A stretch of 64,000 nucleotides of DNA, taken from the NCBI GenBank assembly GCA_002796325.1, contig PCXA01000018.1:62001-126000 (forward strand). The letters run 5' to 3'. Origin of the DNA: Deltaproteobacteria bacterium CG11_big_fil_rev_8_21_14_0_20_47_16 (lineage in GTDB: Bacteria > UBA10199 > GCA-002796325 > 1-14-0-20-47-16). The notes under the pieces were generated by a model. The model made no database searches, had not been told where the DNA came from, and saw only the letters and a program-made list of their open reading frames with translations. Shown piece after piece: positions 44,022 through 51,448 of the stretch. The position numbers were made by a program, and so were the translations under genes. How positions within the stretch are numbered: position 1 is the first letter of the stretch; each line of letters starts with the position of its first letter.

Positions 44022-44915
44022 TTATTGTCGGAGTTGACTACTTGCAGGAACAGCAGGGCAGGTATCTGCTTTGGGTGCTGTCCGAATGCGTGACACAATA
44101 ACAGTCGCGCTCAAGATCAGCATGCCACCAATGACCATGGGTATTGTTAGTAATTCATCAAACAATGTGACGCCCCAAATGCTGGCCCAAACGGGGCCAA
44201 TTGCCGAAATGAGCCCGAGCTTTGAGGCTTTGTCGTGACCCAGTGCCCATGTGAATGCCAGTTGTGCCAGTGTGGTTGCAAGAATGATGACCGTGATAAG
44301 GCCAATTTGAACGGGTGATGGGGTTACGGGATGAAGTAAAAAGCCAGGACCTGTAACGAGCAGTGAACCCATTGCAAAATAATTCACAATGACCCAGGCG
44401 TTTTCGGTGTGGCGCAATTTGCGAATGAGACACATGACAACAGCAGTACAAACGGATGCAATAACCGCATATGACGCGGCATCAATGGGCCAACTGCCAT
44501 TGAATGCCGGTAGATACAAAAGACTGACGCCAAGTAATGCCAACGCCATTCCCACAAAATTCTGAATCACGAGACGTTCCTTTAATAAAAATACTGCGAA
44601 GACCGGGATTAAAATGGGGTGCAAATTGCGCAGGAGTGAGGCTGTTGCCAGGGGCAGTATTTGAAGCGCATGAAATGTGAGGTCAAGGGCTAGACCACCA
44701 ATCAATCCGCGGATGATGAGAACGCGTGGGTTGGATCCCCAAAATGGTACGCCCTTGGCGAACAGGTAGGGGGTGATAATGGCAAAGGTCCCCAGGCTGC
44801 GTAGAAAGGCGATTTCCGCTGCAGGGAGCCCCATGCCAATAAATTTGATACAGACCCCCTGAATGCTGAAGAGGAGGGTGGATGCGATCATCATGAGAAT
44901 GGGTGGATGTTTCAT
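44022..44915 (-). CDS. DMT-superfamily (EamA-type) transporter
   Basis: 297 residues with ten hydrophobic segments forming two EamA repeats, the first including FLRSLGTFAIITPYLFAKG, the second AQLAFTWALGHDKASKLGLI. Members export amino acids, nucleotides or drugs. It reads divergently from a LysR regulator, and the gap carries an inverted repeat, so that regulator probably controls it. Confidence 0.88.
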   Translation of the reverse strand: MKHPPILMMIASTLLFSIQGVCIKFIGMGLPAAEIAFLRSLGTFAIITPYLFAKGVPFWGSNPRVLIIRGLIGGLALDLTFHALQILPLATASLLRNLHPILIPVFAVFLLKERLVIQNFVGMALALLGVSLLYLPAFNGSWPIDAASYAVIASVCTAVVMCLIRKLRHTENAWVIVNYFAMGSLLVTGPGFLLHPVTPSPVQIGLITVIILATTLAQLAFTWALGHDKASKLGLISAIGPVWASIWGVTLFDELLTIPMVIGGMLILSATVIVSRIRTAPKADTCPAVPASSQLRQ

Positions 44916-44939
44916 GATGTCATCATGCGGGATTATTTT

Positions 44940-44989
44940 ATATTAGTAAAATATATAAATATTAAGTAACATATAAGTATTACTAATAT
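44940..44989. promoter_or_regulatory. LysR operator candidate overlapping the lysR start codon
   Basis: ATATTAGTAA (44940-44949) and TTACTAATAT (44980-44989) form a perfect 10-bp inverted repeat in the very AT-rich gap between the DMT transporter and lysR genes. The right arm overlaps the ATG at 44988. Two half-sites about 40 bp apart suit a LysR tetramer that represses itself and controls the divergent gene. Confidence 0.5.
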
Positions 44990-45881
44990 GAATCTCTATC
45001 AACTCGACTACTTTAAGGAAATTGTGGATGCCGGAAGCATGAGCGCTGCAGCTGTGCGGTTGCGTATTTCACAGTCCGCATTGAGCCAAAGCCTCAAACA
45101 GTTAGAGGAGAGTGTGGGGCAACCGCTCTTTGAGCGAAGTGGTCGCCAGTTGCTGATTACAGAAGCCGGACAGGTTTTATACCGACATGCAAAATCAGTT
45201 GCGCGTGAACTGCATGATGCGCAGCATGAGATCGAAGATCTTCGGAAGGGTGTTCGTGGGGACGTTCATTGGGGCGCGCCAGAATATATTGCATCATATT
45301 GGTTGCCGCAGAAGATTAAGCAGCTCATGCACCAAATGCCTGGGGCACGTATGCAGTTACGCACCGCACATTCGGAGCAGTTGCGTGATTGGGTGATGCA
45401 AGAAGAAATCACGTTTGCAATTATCGCCTGTCCCAGTGGTCGGACTTCTTCCTTGGAGCTTGTGCCTCTCTCTCAGGGGAAATATCCACTTTATATTTCA
45501 ACAAAGCATCCGTTGGCCAAGTTGGGCCACCTTTCGTTAAAGCAACTGGAGGATGTGCCGCTCCTGCGTTCTTACAAACCCCGTTATGAAGGGAGTGCGC
45601 AGGTGGATCGCCTGATGGCGCAGAAACAATTTCGTCCCAAATTTGTACATCAAGTGGAGTCGTTTGAATTACGCTGCCAGATGTTGATGGATGGATTGGG
45701 GGTGGGTTTTTTCCCAGAGGCTCATTTTGCCGATGCTGAAAAGCAGGGGCGGGTGCAGCGGGTCAAGGCGATGGGTCATGTTGTTTTAGAATATGCATTA
45801 ATCTACAAGCGGGACCGCTACATTCCCAAGGCGGCACGCTTGGTGATGGAGCTTCTTCAAAAGAAAACCCCGACTGCGTAA
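44988..45881 (+). CDS. LysR-family transcriptional regulator
   Basis: 297 residues. The N-terminal winged helix-turn-helix (about 1-60) contains MSAAAVRLRISQSALSQSLK and the following SVGQPLFERSGRQLLITEAG. The C-terminal effector domain (about 88-290) has a periplasmic-binding-protein-like fold. It is divergent from the DMT transporter gene, the usual layout for a LysR regulator and its target. No Shine-Dalgarno sequence is seen; the start codon lies in the inverted repeat. Its 3' end carries the stem of a terminator. Confidence 0.92.
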   Translation: MNLYQLDYFKEIVDAGSMSAAAVRLRISQSALSQSLKQLEESVGQPLFERSGRQLLITEAGQVLYRHAKSVARELHDAQHEIEDLRKGVRGDVHWGAPEYIASYWLPQKIKQLMHQMPGARMQLRTAHSEQLRDWVMQEEITFAIIACPSGRTSSLELVPLSQGKYPLYISTKHPLAKLGHLSLKQLEDVPLLRSYKPRYEGSAQVDRLMAQKQFRPKFVHQVESFELRCQMLMDGLGVGFFPEAHFADAEKQGRVQRVKAMGHVVLEYALIYKRDRYIPKAARLVMELLQKKTPTA

Positions 45882-45896
45882 ACACAATCGGGGTTT
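45865..45896 (-). terminator. bidirectional terminator in the end of lysR, serving tRNA-Lys
   Basis: AAACCCCGA (45865-45873) pairs with TCGGGGTTT (45888-45896) around a 14-base loop that contains the lysR stop codon. Read on the minus strand, the stem follows tRNA-Lys by three bases and continues into TTTTCTTTT, a good U-rich tail. On the plus strand the tail is short, so the main use is probably for tRNA-Lys. Confidence 0.7.
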
Positions 45897-45899
45897 CTG

Positions 45900-45972
45900 T
45901 GGGCCGTGCAGGGGTCGAACCTGCGACCCGATGATTAAGAGTCATCTGCTCTACCAGCTGAGCTAACGGCCC
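45900..45972 (-). tRNA. tRNA-Lys (anticodon CTT)
   Basis: On the minus strand the acceptor stem is GGGCCGT/ACGGCCC with discriminator A. The anticodon stem GATGA/TCATC encloses CTCTTAA, anticodon CTT. The T arm reads GCAGGTTCGACCCCTGC. CCA is not encoded. Confidence 0.95.
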
Positions 45973-46113
45973 AAAGCAGGGCGCGACGTAATCAATAACC
46001 ATGCTCATGACAAGGAAATTTTGATTCTCTGATATCCCAAAATGCCTCCTTTTTCGAAAAATATGATGCAGCTTTCTATATATATTGACCAGCCGATAGA
46101 ATATTGACATCGG

Positions 46114-46141
46114 GTGGGGGGCATACTAATCACGCCCCCAC
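46114..46141 (+). promoter_or_regulatory. G/C hairpin just upstream of the first Fe-S carrier gene
   Basis: GTGGGGG (46114-46120) pairs with CCCCCAC (46135-46141) around 14 bases. It ends about 7 bases before the AAGGAGG of the gene at 46161. It may affect translation or mRNA stability. No known Fe-S regulator site could be matched. Confidence 0.35.
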
Positions 46142-46160
46142 ACAAATAAGGAGGAAGTCC

Positions 46161-46484
46161 ATGGTTACACTCACCGAAAATGCAGTCAAAAAGGTAAAGG
46201 ATTACTTTAACGCAGACACTACTCTTAGCGGAAAAACCCTACGTATTTTTATCGAAGCGGGTGGATGCTCAGGGTATCAATATGGCTTCACATTTGATGA
46301 AAAGCGTGAAGGCGATCAGGAATTTGATAATCATGGAATCAAAGTGTTGGTAGATGCAGCCAGCATCCCAGTCTTGAATGGTTGCGTGATTGACTATGTT
46401 GAAGACTTCAACGGTGCTGGATTCTCTGTGAAAAATCCCAATGCCAAGAAGAGCTGCGGCTGCGGCAGTTCATTTGATGCCTAA
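46161..46484 (+). CDS. A-type iron-sulfur carrier protein (ErpA/IscA family)
   Basis: 107 residues from ATG at 46161 with a perfect AAGGAGG; a longer frame upstream has no ribosome site. The three cluster-binding cysteines of the family are present: GGCSGYQYGF near residue 35 and CGCGSSF near 98-100. The protein accepts or hands on Fe-S clusters to apo-enzymes. It is followed 19 bp later by a second, more divergent family member. Confidence 0.93.
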   Translation: MVTLTENAVKKVKDYFNADTTLSGKTLRIFIEAGGCSGYQYGFTFDEKREGDQEFDNHGIKVLVDAASIPVLNGCVIDYVEDFNGAGFSVKNPNAKKSCGCGSSFDA

Positions 46485-46503
46485 ACAAAATTAAGGGGAA
46501 TTC

Positions 46504-46875
46504 ATGAGTTTACTCACGATTAATGCAAAGGCCTCTGAGAAGGCGAAGACGATGCTTGGGCGTATTGGTAAGTCGGTGATGCGCCTTTCTGTGGCACCTT
46601 CTGGTTGTGCAGGTATGTCGTATCACTTCAGTCCCGAAGACGCTCCCGCCCCCAATGACATTATCGTTGAAGCGGATGGATTTTCAGTGGTTGTTGATCG
46701 TAAGTCGTTTCTCTATGTTGCTGGCTCAGAAATTATTTATGACGAAGGGCTAATGTCTGCTGGTTTTCGTCTGAATAATCCCAATGCCCAAGGCTGTTGC
46801 TCTTGTGGCACATCATTTTCAATTGAACCTTGGAGTGGTGAAAAGCAGGGATGCTGCTCAAAGCCAGGTGCATGA
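46504..46875 (+). CDS. second A-type (HesB/IscA-like) Fe-S carrier
   Basis: 123 residues. SGCAGMSYHF near residue 35 holds the first cysteine and CCSCGTSF near 99 the other pair. An extra C-terminal tail, EPWSGEKQGCCSKPGA, adds two cysteines not usual in this family. GGGGAA precedes ATG. The stop codon overlaps the deoC start as ATGA, giving translational coupling. The tandem with the gene at 46161 may form a hetero-oligomer. Confidence 0.9.
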   Translation: MSLLTINAKASEKAKTMLGRIGKSVMRLSVAPSGCAGMSYHFSPEDAPAPNDIIVEADGFSVVVDRKSFLYVAGSEIIYDEGLMSAGFRLNNPNAQGCCSCGTSFSIEPWSGEKQGCCSKPGA

Positions 46876-47759
46876 TGAAAGACATCGGCACCGTTGACCA
46901 AGTCAATATCGAAGCGCGTGTTGCAATGCTTTGCAAGCGCAGCATTAAAAACCAAGCCAAAATTGCTGGACTCAAGATGGCCATTAGCATGATGGACCTT
47001 ACTACGCTTGAAGGTAAAGATTCGGCGGGCAAGGTGTTGGCCATGTGTAATAAGGCAATGCATCCGTTGGAGTCTGACCCCAGCATTCCGTCAGTGGCTG
47101 CCGTTTGTGTGTATCCCAACATGGTGCCTGTTGCTAAAAAGGCGTTGAAAGGTTCGTCGGTCAAAGTGGCTTCAGTTGCGACTGCCTTTCCAAGTGGCTT
47201 AGCGCCACTTCCTATCAAATTGGATGAGGTTAAGCGTGTTGTTGAAATGGGTGCCGATGAAGTTGATATGGTGATCAATCGTGGCGACTTTTTAGCGGGT
47301 CGCTATGATGATGTTGCCAATGAAATTGCCCAAGTCAAGACCGCATGTGGCAATGCACATCTCAAAGTGATTTTGGAAACCGGTGAATTGGAAACATTTG
47401 ATAACGTCCGCTTGGCGAGTTTTATTGCAATGCAAGCAGGTGCAGATTTTATTAAAACATCAACGGGTAAAGCTGCGGTGAACGCCACCTTGCCTGTCAC
47501 ACTCGTGATGCTCGAAGCAATTCGTGATTATTATTACGCTACTGGCAAAAGGATTGGCATGAAGCCTGCTGGTGGTATTCGTACCGCCAAGCAAGCGTTG
47601 CAGTATTTGGTTTTGGTCAATGAAACTCTGGGTGATGCATGGCTCTCGCCAGACATGTTCCGATTTGGCGCATCCACATTGCTAAATGATGTACTGATGC
47701 AGCTCGAAAAGCAGAGAACGGGTGCTTATCAAGCCGGCGACTACTTTACAAAAGACTAA
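46872..47759 (+). CDS. deoC: deoxyribose-phosphate aldolase
   Basis: Cleaves 2-deoxyribose 5-phosphate to acetaldehyde and glyceraldehyde 3-phosphate. The Schiff-base Lys is in FIKTSTGKAAV near residue 194, with the second Lys in GMKPAGGIRT near 230. VKVASVATAFPSG near 100 and ADEVDMVINRGDF near 132 are family motifs. At 295 residues it is the longer, eukaryote-like form of about 300 residues. I chose ATG at 46872 because it overlaps the upstream stop codon. The two dehydrogenase genes downstream could oxidise the acetaldehyde. Confidence 0.95.
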   Translation: MMKDIGTVDQVNIEARVAMLCKRSIKNQAKIAGLKMAISMMDLTTLEGKDSAGKVLAMCNKAMHPLESDPSIPSVAAVCVYPNMVPVAKKALKGSSVKVASVATAFPSGLAPLPIKLDEVKRVVEMGADEVDMVINRGDFLAGRYDDVANEIAQVKTACGNAHLKVILETGELETFDNVRLASFIAMQAGADFIKTSTGKAAVNATLPVTLVMLEAIRDYYYATGKRIGMKPAGGIRTAKQALQYLVLVNETLGDAWLSPDMFRFGASTLLNDVLMQLEKQRTGAYQAGDYFTKD

Positions 47760-47772
47760 TTTTGGGGGTGTT

Positions 47773-49272
47773 ATGGCAACAGAAAAACCAGCGGCGCGTT
47801 TGGAGTTGGTAAATGAGCGCATGCTTCAGTTTGGCGGTAAGTGGCAATATGCATCCGCACCTGAGAGTACTGAACCTGTTAAACTCGAAAAAAAGTATAA
47901 TCTTTTTATTAATGGCAAGTTTGTTGCACCTAAATCAGGTCGCTATTACCCCACGATTAATCCCGCAACCGAAGAGACTCTTGCAGAAGTAGCTGATGCC
48001 AGTGATACCGATGTGGATTTGGCGGTGCGTTCCGCGCGTCAGGCTTATGAAAAATATTGGCGAAAATTAAAACCGAGTGAACGTGCAAAATATATTTTTC
48101 GTATTGCACGTATGATTCAAGAGCGTGCGCGTGAATTGTCGATTTTGGAAACAATGAATGGGGGTAAGCCCATTCGTATGTCGCGCGATGATGATATCCC
48201 GTTGGCTGCTGCCCATTTCTTCTACTATGCTGGCTGGGCGGATAAGTTAGAATATGCATTCCCTGGGCGCAATCCACAATCATTGGGTGTTGCAGGTCAG
48301 ATCATTCCTTGGAACTTTCCATTACTGATGGCGGCATGGAAAATTGCGCCAGCGCTTGCATGTGGTAACACAGTTGTATTGAAACCTTCTGAGACTACGC
48401 CACTCACTGCACTGGAATTGGCTCGTATTGTTCAAGATGCGGATCTTCCACCAGGTGTGGTGAATATTGTTACGGGTTTTGGGGCAACGGGTGCGGCGAT
48501 TGTGAATCACCCCAATGTGAATAAGGTTGCATTTACAGGTTCAACTGAAGTGGGGAAAATTATTCAACGTGCTGTTGCCGGAACTGGTAAAAAATTGACA
48601 TTGGAGTTGGGTGGCAAGTCCGCCAATATTATTTTTAATGACGCAGCAATTGACCAAGCCGTGGAAGGAATTATCAACGGTATCTTCTATAATCAGGGGC
48701 ATGTTTGCTGTGCAGGATCACGTCTTTTTGTACAGGAAGGTGTTGCTGAAAAGGTTATTCGAAAACTGAATGATCGTATCCAAACCCTGCGGGTGGGTGA
48801 CCCCCTGGATAAGAATACCGATGTGGGGGCAATCAATTCCAAGATGCAACTCGATAAAATTACAGAACTTGTCAAAGCCGGTAAAGATGAGGGCTGTGTG
48901 CCACACCAAACACGTTGCACACTTCCCAAAAAGGGTTTTTGGTTTGCACCCACCGTTTTCACAAACGTGGCGATGTCCAATCGTATTGCCCAAGAAGAAA
49001 TCTTTGGTCCAGTGTTATCGGTGCTGACTTTCCGCACCCCGGAAGAGGCTGTAGAGAAAGCCAACAACACACCATATGGTTTAGCTGCAGGTGTTTGGAG
49101 CGACAAGGGCGCCAAGCTCTTTAAAATTGCGAATAAACTGAGGGCTGGGGTGGTATGGGGAAATACATATAATCAGTTTGATCCAACATCGCCATTTGGT
49201 GGTTACAAGGAGAGTGGGTTTGGTCGAGAAGGTGGTGTACAAGGCCTTCTTCCATATCTTTCACTGGAGTAA
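47773..49272 (+). CDS. NAD(P)-dependent aldehyde dehydrogenase (catalytic partner)
   Basis: 499 residues from ATG at 47773 behind GGGGG. The full ALDH set is present: QIIPWNFPLLMAAWKIAPAL near 176, FTGSTEVGK near 252, catalytic Glu in LELGGKSAN near 277, catalytic Cys in GHVCCAGSR near 310, and EEIFGPV near 412. It lies 13 bp after deoC and 3 bp before a truncated ALDH. Acetaldehyde from DeoC is the likely substrate. The arrangement of full ALDH plus partial ALDH resembles the two halves of ALDH16 proteins. Confidence 0.93.
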   Translation: MATEKPAARLELVNERMLQFGGKWQYASAPESTEPVKLEKKYNLFINGKFVAPKSGRYYPTINPATEETLAEVADASDTDVDLAVRSARQAYEKYWRKLKPSERAKYIFRIARMIQERARELSILETMNGGKPIRMSRDDDIPLAAAHFFYYAGWADKLEYAFPGRNPQSLGVAGQIIPWNFPLLMAAWKIAPALACGNTVVLKPSETTPLTALELARIVQDADLPPGVVNIVTGFGATGAAIVNHPNVNKVAFTGSTEVGKIIQRAVAGTGKKLTLELGGKSANIIFNDAAIDQAVEGIINGIFYNQGHVCCAGSRLFVQEGVAEKVIRKLNDRIQTLRVGDPLDKNTDVGAINSKMQLDKITELVKAGKDEGCVPHQTRCTLPKKGFWFAPTVFTNVAMSNRIAQEEIFGPVLSVLTFRTPEEAVEKANNTPYGLAAGVWSDKGAKLFKIANKLRAGVVWGNTYNQFDPTSPFGGYKESGFGREGGVQGLLPYLSLE

Positions 49273-49275
49273 ACT

Positions 49276-50148
49276 ATGAGACTGACTGTGCAAAAAACGT
49301 ATAAGATGTTTGTAAATGGGCAATTCCCACGAACAGAGTCGGGTCGCTCTTTGGAGGTCAAAGATGCCAAAGGCAAATTTTTAGCCAATGTTTGTTGGGG
49401 ATCTCGCAAAGATGTCCGTGAAGCCGCTGTCGCGGCACGCAAAGCGTTTGGTGGTTGGCAAAAGAAAACTGCATATTTACGGGGTCAGATTTTATATCGC
49501 ATGGCTGAGATGTTGGAGCGTCGCAATGCTGAGTTTATAACAGAGCTTATGGCAATGTCAGGCAAGACTCGTGTTCAAGCCGATCAAGAGGTGGCCAAAT
49601 CAATTGATCGCTTGGTGTGGTATGCAGGTTGGGCAGACAAGTTCACGCAGCAATTTGGTTGTGTTAACCCAGTTGCTGGATCATTCTTTAATTTTTCAGT
49701 ACCCGAGCCCACAGGCGTGGTTGGAATAGTAGCACCTGAGCGTCCTGCATTACTGGGTATTGTTTCAACTATTGCACCTGTTATTCTAACAGGTAATACT
49801 TGCGTAGTAATTGCTTCACAAAAACATCCATTGTGCGCTGTTAGCTTGGGTGAGGTATTGGTGACATCGGATTTGCCAGCTGGAGTTGTTAATATTATTA
49901 CTGGAAAAGCCTCTGAGTTAGTGCCAACGCTTTCCAAACACATGGATGTAAATGCAGTGGTCGACTATCGTAGTGACATGGCCACCTTCAAGGCATCTGC
50001 AGTTGAAGGTGCTGACAGTGTGAAGCGCGTAATTGGTCATTTAAATATTACTGAAAAATCATGGTACGATGATAAGAAGTGCCAAAATCCATATTGGATT
50101 CAAGAGGTTACAGAGATTAAAACCGCATGGCACCCCATCGGCGTCTAG
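49276..50148 (+). CDS. truncated aldehyde dehydrogenase-like protein (pseudo-ALDH)
   Basis: 290 residues. The N-terminal part follows ALDH: MFVNGQFPRTESGRS near 12, AFGGWQKKTAYLRGQILYRM near 56, and PTGVVGIVAPERPALLG near 145 in the NAD-binding fold. In place of FTGSTEVGK it has VVDYRSDMATF, and the sequence stops before the catalytic Glu and Cys. It is therefore not a frameshifted gene but a designed short form, as in the C-terminal half of ALDH16. It follows the catalytic ALDH after 3 bp and is probably its structural partner. Confidence 0.85.
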   Translation: MRLTVQKTYKMFVNGQFPRTESGRSLEVKDAKGKFLANVCWGSRKDVREAAVAARKAFGGWQKKTAYLRGQILYRMAEMLERRNAEFITELMAMSGKTRVQADQEVAKSIDRLVWYAGWADKFTQQFGCVNPVAGSFFNFSVPEPTGVVGIVAPERPALLGIVSTIAPVILTGNTCVVIASQKHPLCAVSLGEVLVTSDLPAGVVNIITGKASELVPTLSKHMDVNAVVDYRSDMATFKASAVEGADSVKRVIGHLNITEKSWYDDKKCQNPYWIQEVTEIKTAWHPIGV

Positions 50149-50160
50149 TGTACACTTAAG

Positions 50161-50234
50161 GCACCTGTAGCTCAGCTGGATAGAGTACCTGGCTTCGAAC
50201 CAGGGGGTCGGGAGTTCGAGTCTCTCCAGGTGCG
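50161..50234 (+). tRNA. tRNA-Arg (anticodon TCG)
   Basis: Acceptor stem GCACCTG/CAGGTGC, discriminator G at 50234. The anticodon stem CCTGG/CCAGG encloses CTTCGAA, anticodon TCG. T arm GGGAGTTCGAGTCTCTC. CCA is not encoded. Confidence 0.95.
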
Positions 50235-50290
50235 CAGGTAAAAAATAGGATGGATAGCCGCAGAGCGGCGTTGAGGAGCAACTACCAATT

Positions 50291-51433
50291 ATGAAACAAT
50301 ACAAGCAACGCAATATGCAACGTACATCAATTTTTCTGATAGTGGCAATGCTGGTTTCGATGATGCCCATTCAGTTAAGTGCGCAGTTGGTTCAAAATGG
50401 TGCAGGATATGGCCAGGCTTTGGGAGAGCGTCGTAGCCAAGCGCGACCTCTTAATATGGAATCAGCAGGTATGGCAGGCTCCAGTGATAATCAGTTAGAT
50501 GACCAGGCACAAGGTATGATGCGTTCTACAGGTAGAAGAAGCGCGTTCGATCACAATTCGTACCAAATTCATATTTTAGGTCAGGTTCGTATGCCGGGCA
50601 CTTATCGTTTGCCGCCGTCAACTCGCATGGCGGAGGCTATTGAGATGGCAGGTGGTATTGGACCAAGGGGATCAATGCGTAAGATTGAGCTGAAGCGTAA
50701 TAACCGCACTGTTAGGACGTATGATTTGAATGCGTTTTTGTATGAAGGTCATTTGGATCAAAATCCATTTTTATTGGATAACGACGAAATTTTTATTCCA
50801 TTTGCTCAAAAAGTTGTTTCTGTGCAGGGACCAGTTAATAAGAATGGGGTTATCGAGTTAACCAATGAAGCATCATTGTCGGATGTTGTGAAACTTGCAA
50901 ATGGTTATTCAGTTGGTATACTCAAAACAGACCCTGTGACAGTGATTCGTTATGTAAATGGGAAGAAGGTTGTCTCCACGGTAGAAATGAATCCAGAAGA
51001 TATGGGTCAGTTTGAAGTACATGATGGTGATGTGATTGTATTTCCTCATCAACTTACTAAGGGCCGTAAGTTCGACTACAATATTGCTAAGCTCCCAAAT
51101 GACACGCTCTTTTATCCATCCTACAATGATAATATTTTTGTGATGGGCGCGGTGTCGCAACCAGGTGCTTATCCATTCAATCCATTCTATGATGTACGCA
51201 ATTACGTCAATATGGCTGGTCCTGTGCGCTATGCTTCATTGAAGCATATGAAAATTCTGGATGCGAATAATAAAGAAGTGAAATACAAAGAGGGTTATAT
51301 TCTAAGCCCGGGTGATACTGTGATTGTCCCTTATAAATCATGGACAACAGACAACGTTTTGAAGTGGTATAACACACTTTCAAGTACGGTCTTTACAGGG
51401 TTTGCATTGCAACAGCTTATCAAACAGCAATAA
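50291..51433 (+). CDS. secreted SLBB-domain protein
   Basis: 380 residues from ATG at 50291, with GAGGAG 12 bases upstream; ATG at 50315 is an alternative. A signal peptide ends near QLSAQ (about residue 36). Three SLBB-like beta-grasp repeats follow: IHILGQVRMPGTYRLPPST near 94, VVSVQGPVNKNGVIEL near 175, and IFVMGAVSQPGAYPFN near 280. The N-terminal poly-export domain of Wza is missing. SLBB proteins line outer-membrane polysaccharide channels or bind sugars. It lies 15 bp upstream of the ChaN-like gene and is probably in the same operon. Confidence 0.85.
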   Translation: MKQYKQRNMQRTSIFLIVAMLVSMMPIQLSAQLVQNGAGYGQALGERRSQARPLNMESAGMAGSSDNQLDDQAQGMMRSTGRRSAFDHNSYQIHILGQVRMPGTYRLPPSTRMAEAIEMAGGIGPRGSMRKIELKRNNRTVRTYDLNAFLYEGHLDQNPFLLDNDEIFIPFAQKVVSVQGPVNKNGVIELTNEASLSDVVKLANGYSVGILKTDPVTVIRYVNGKKVVSTVEMNPEDMGQFEVHDGDVIVFPHQLTKGRKFDYNIAKLPNDTLFYPSYNDNIFVMGAVSQPGAYPFNPFYDVRNYVNMAGPVRYASLKHMKILDANNKEVKYKEGYILSPGDTVIVPYKSWTTDNVLKWYNTLSSTVFTGFALQQLIKQQ

Positions 51434-51448
51434 TACCTATGGGCCCAG

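Noticed and set aside
49276-50148. Frameshifted or decayed aldehyde dehydrogenase
   Set aside because: The frame is clean, the ribosome spacing to the upstream ALDH is tight, and the short form agrees with the second half of ALDH16 proteins.
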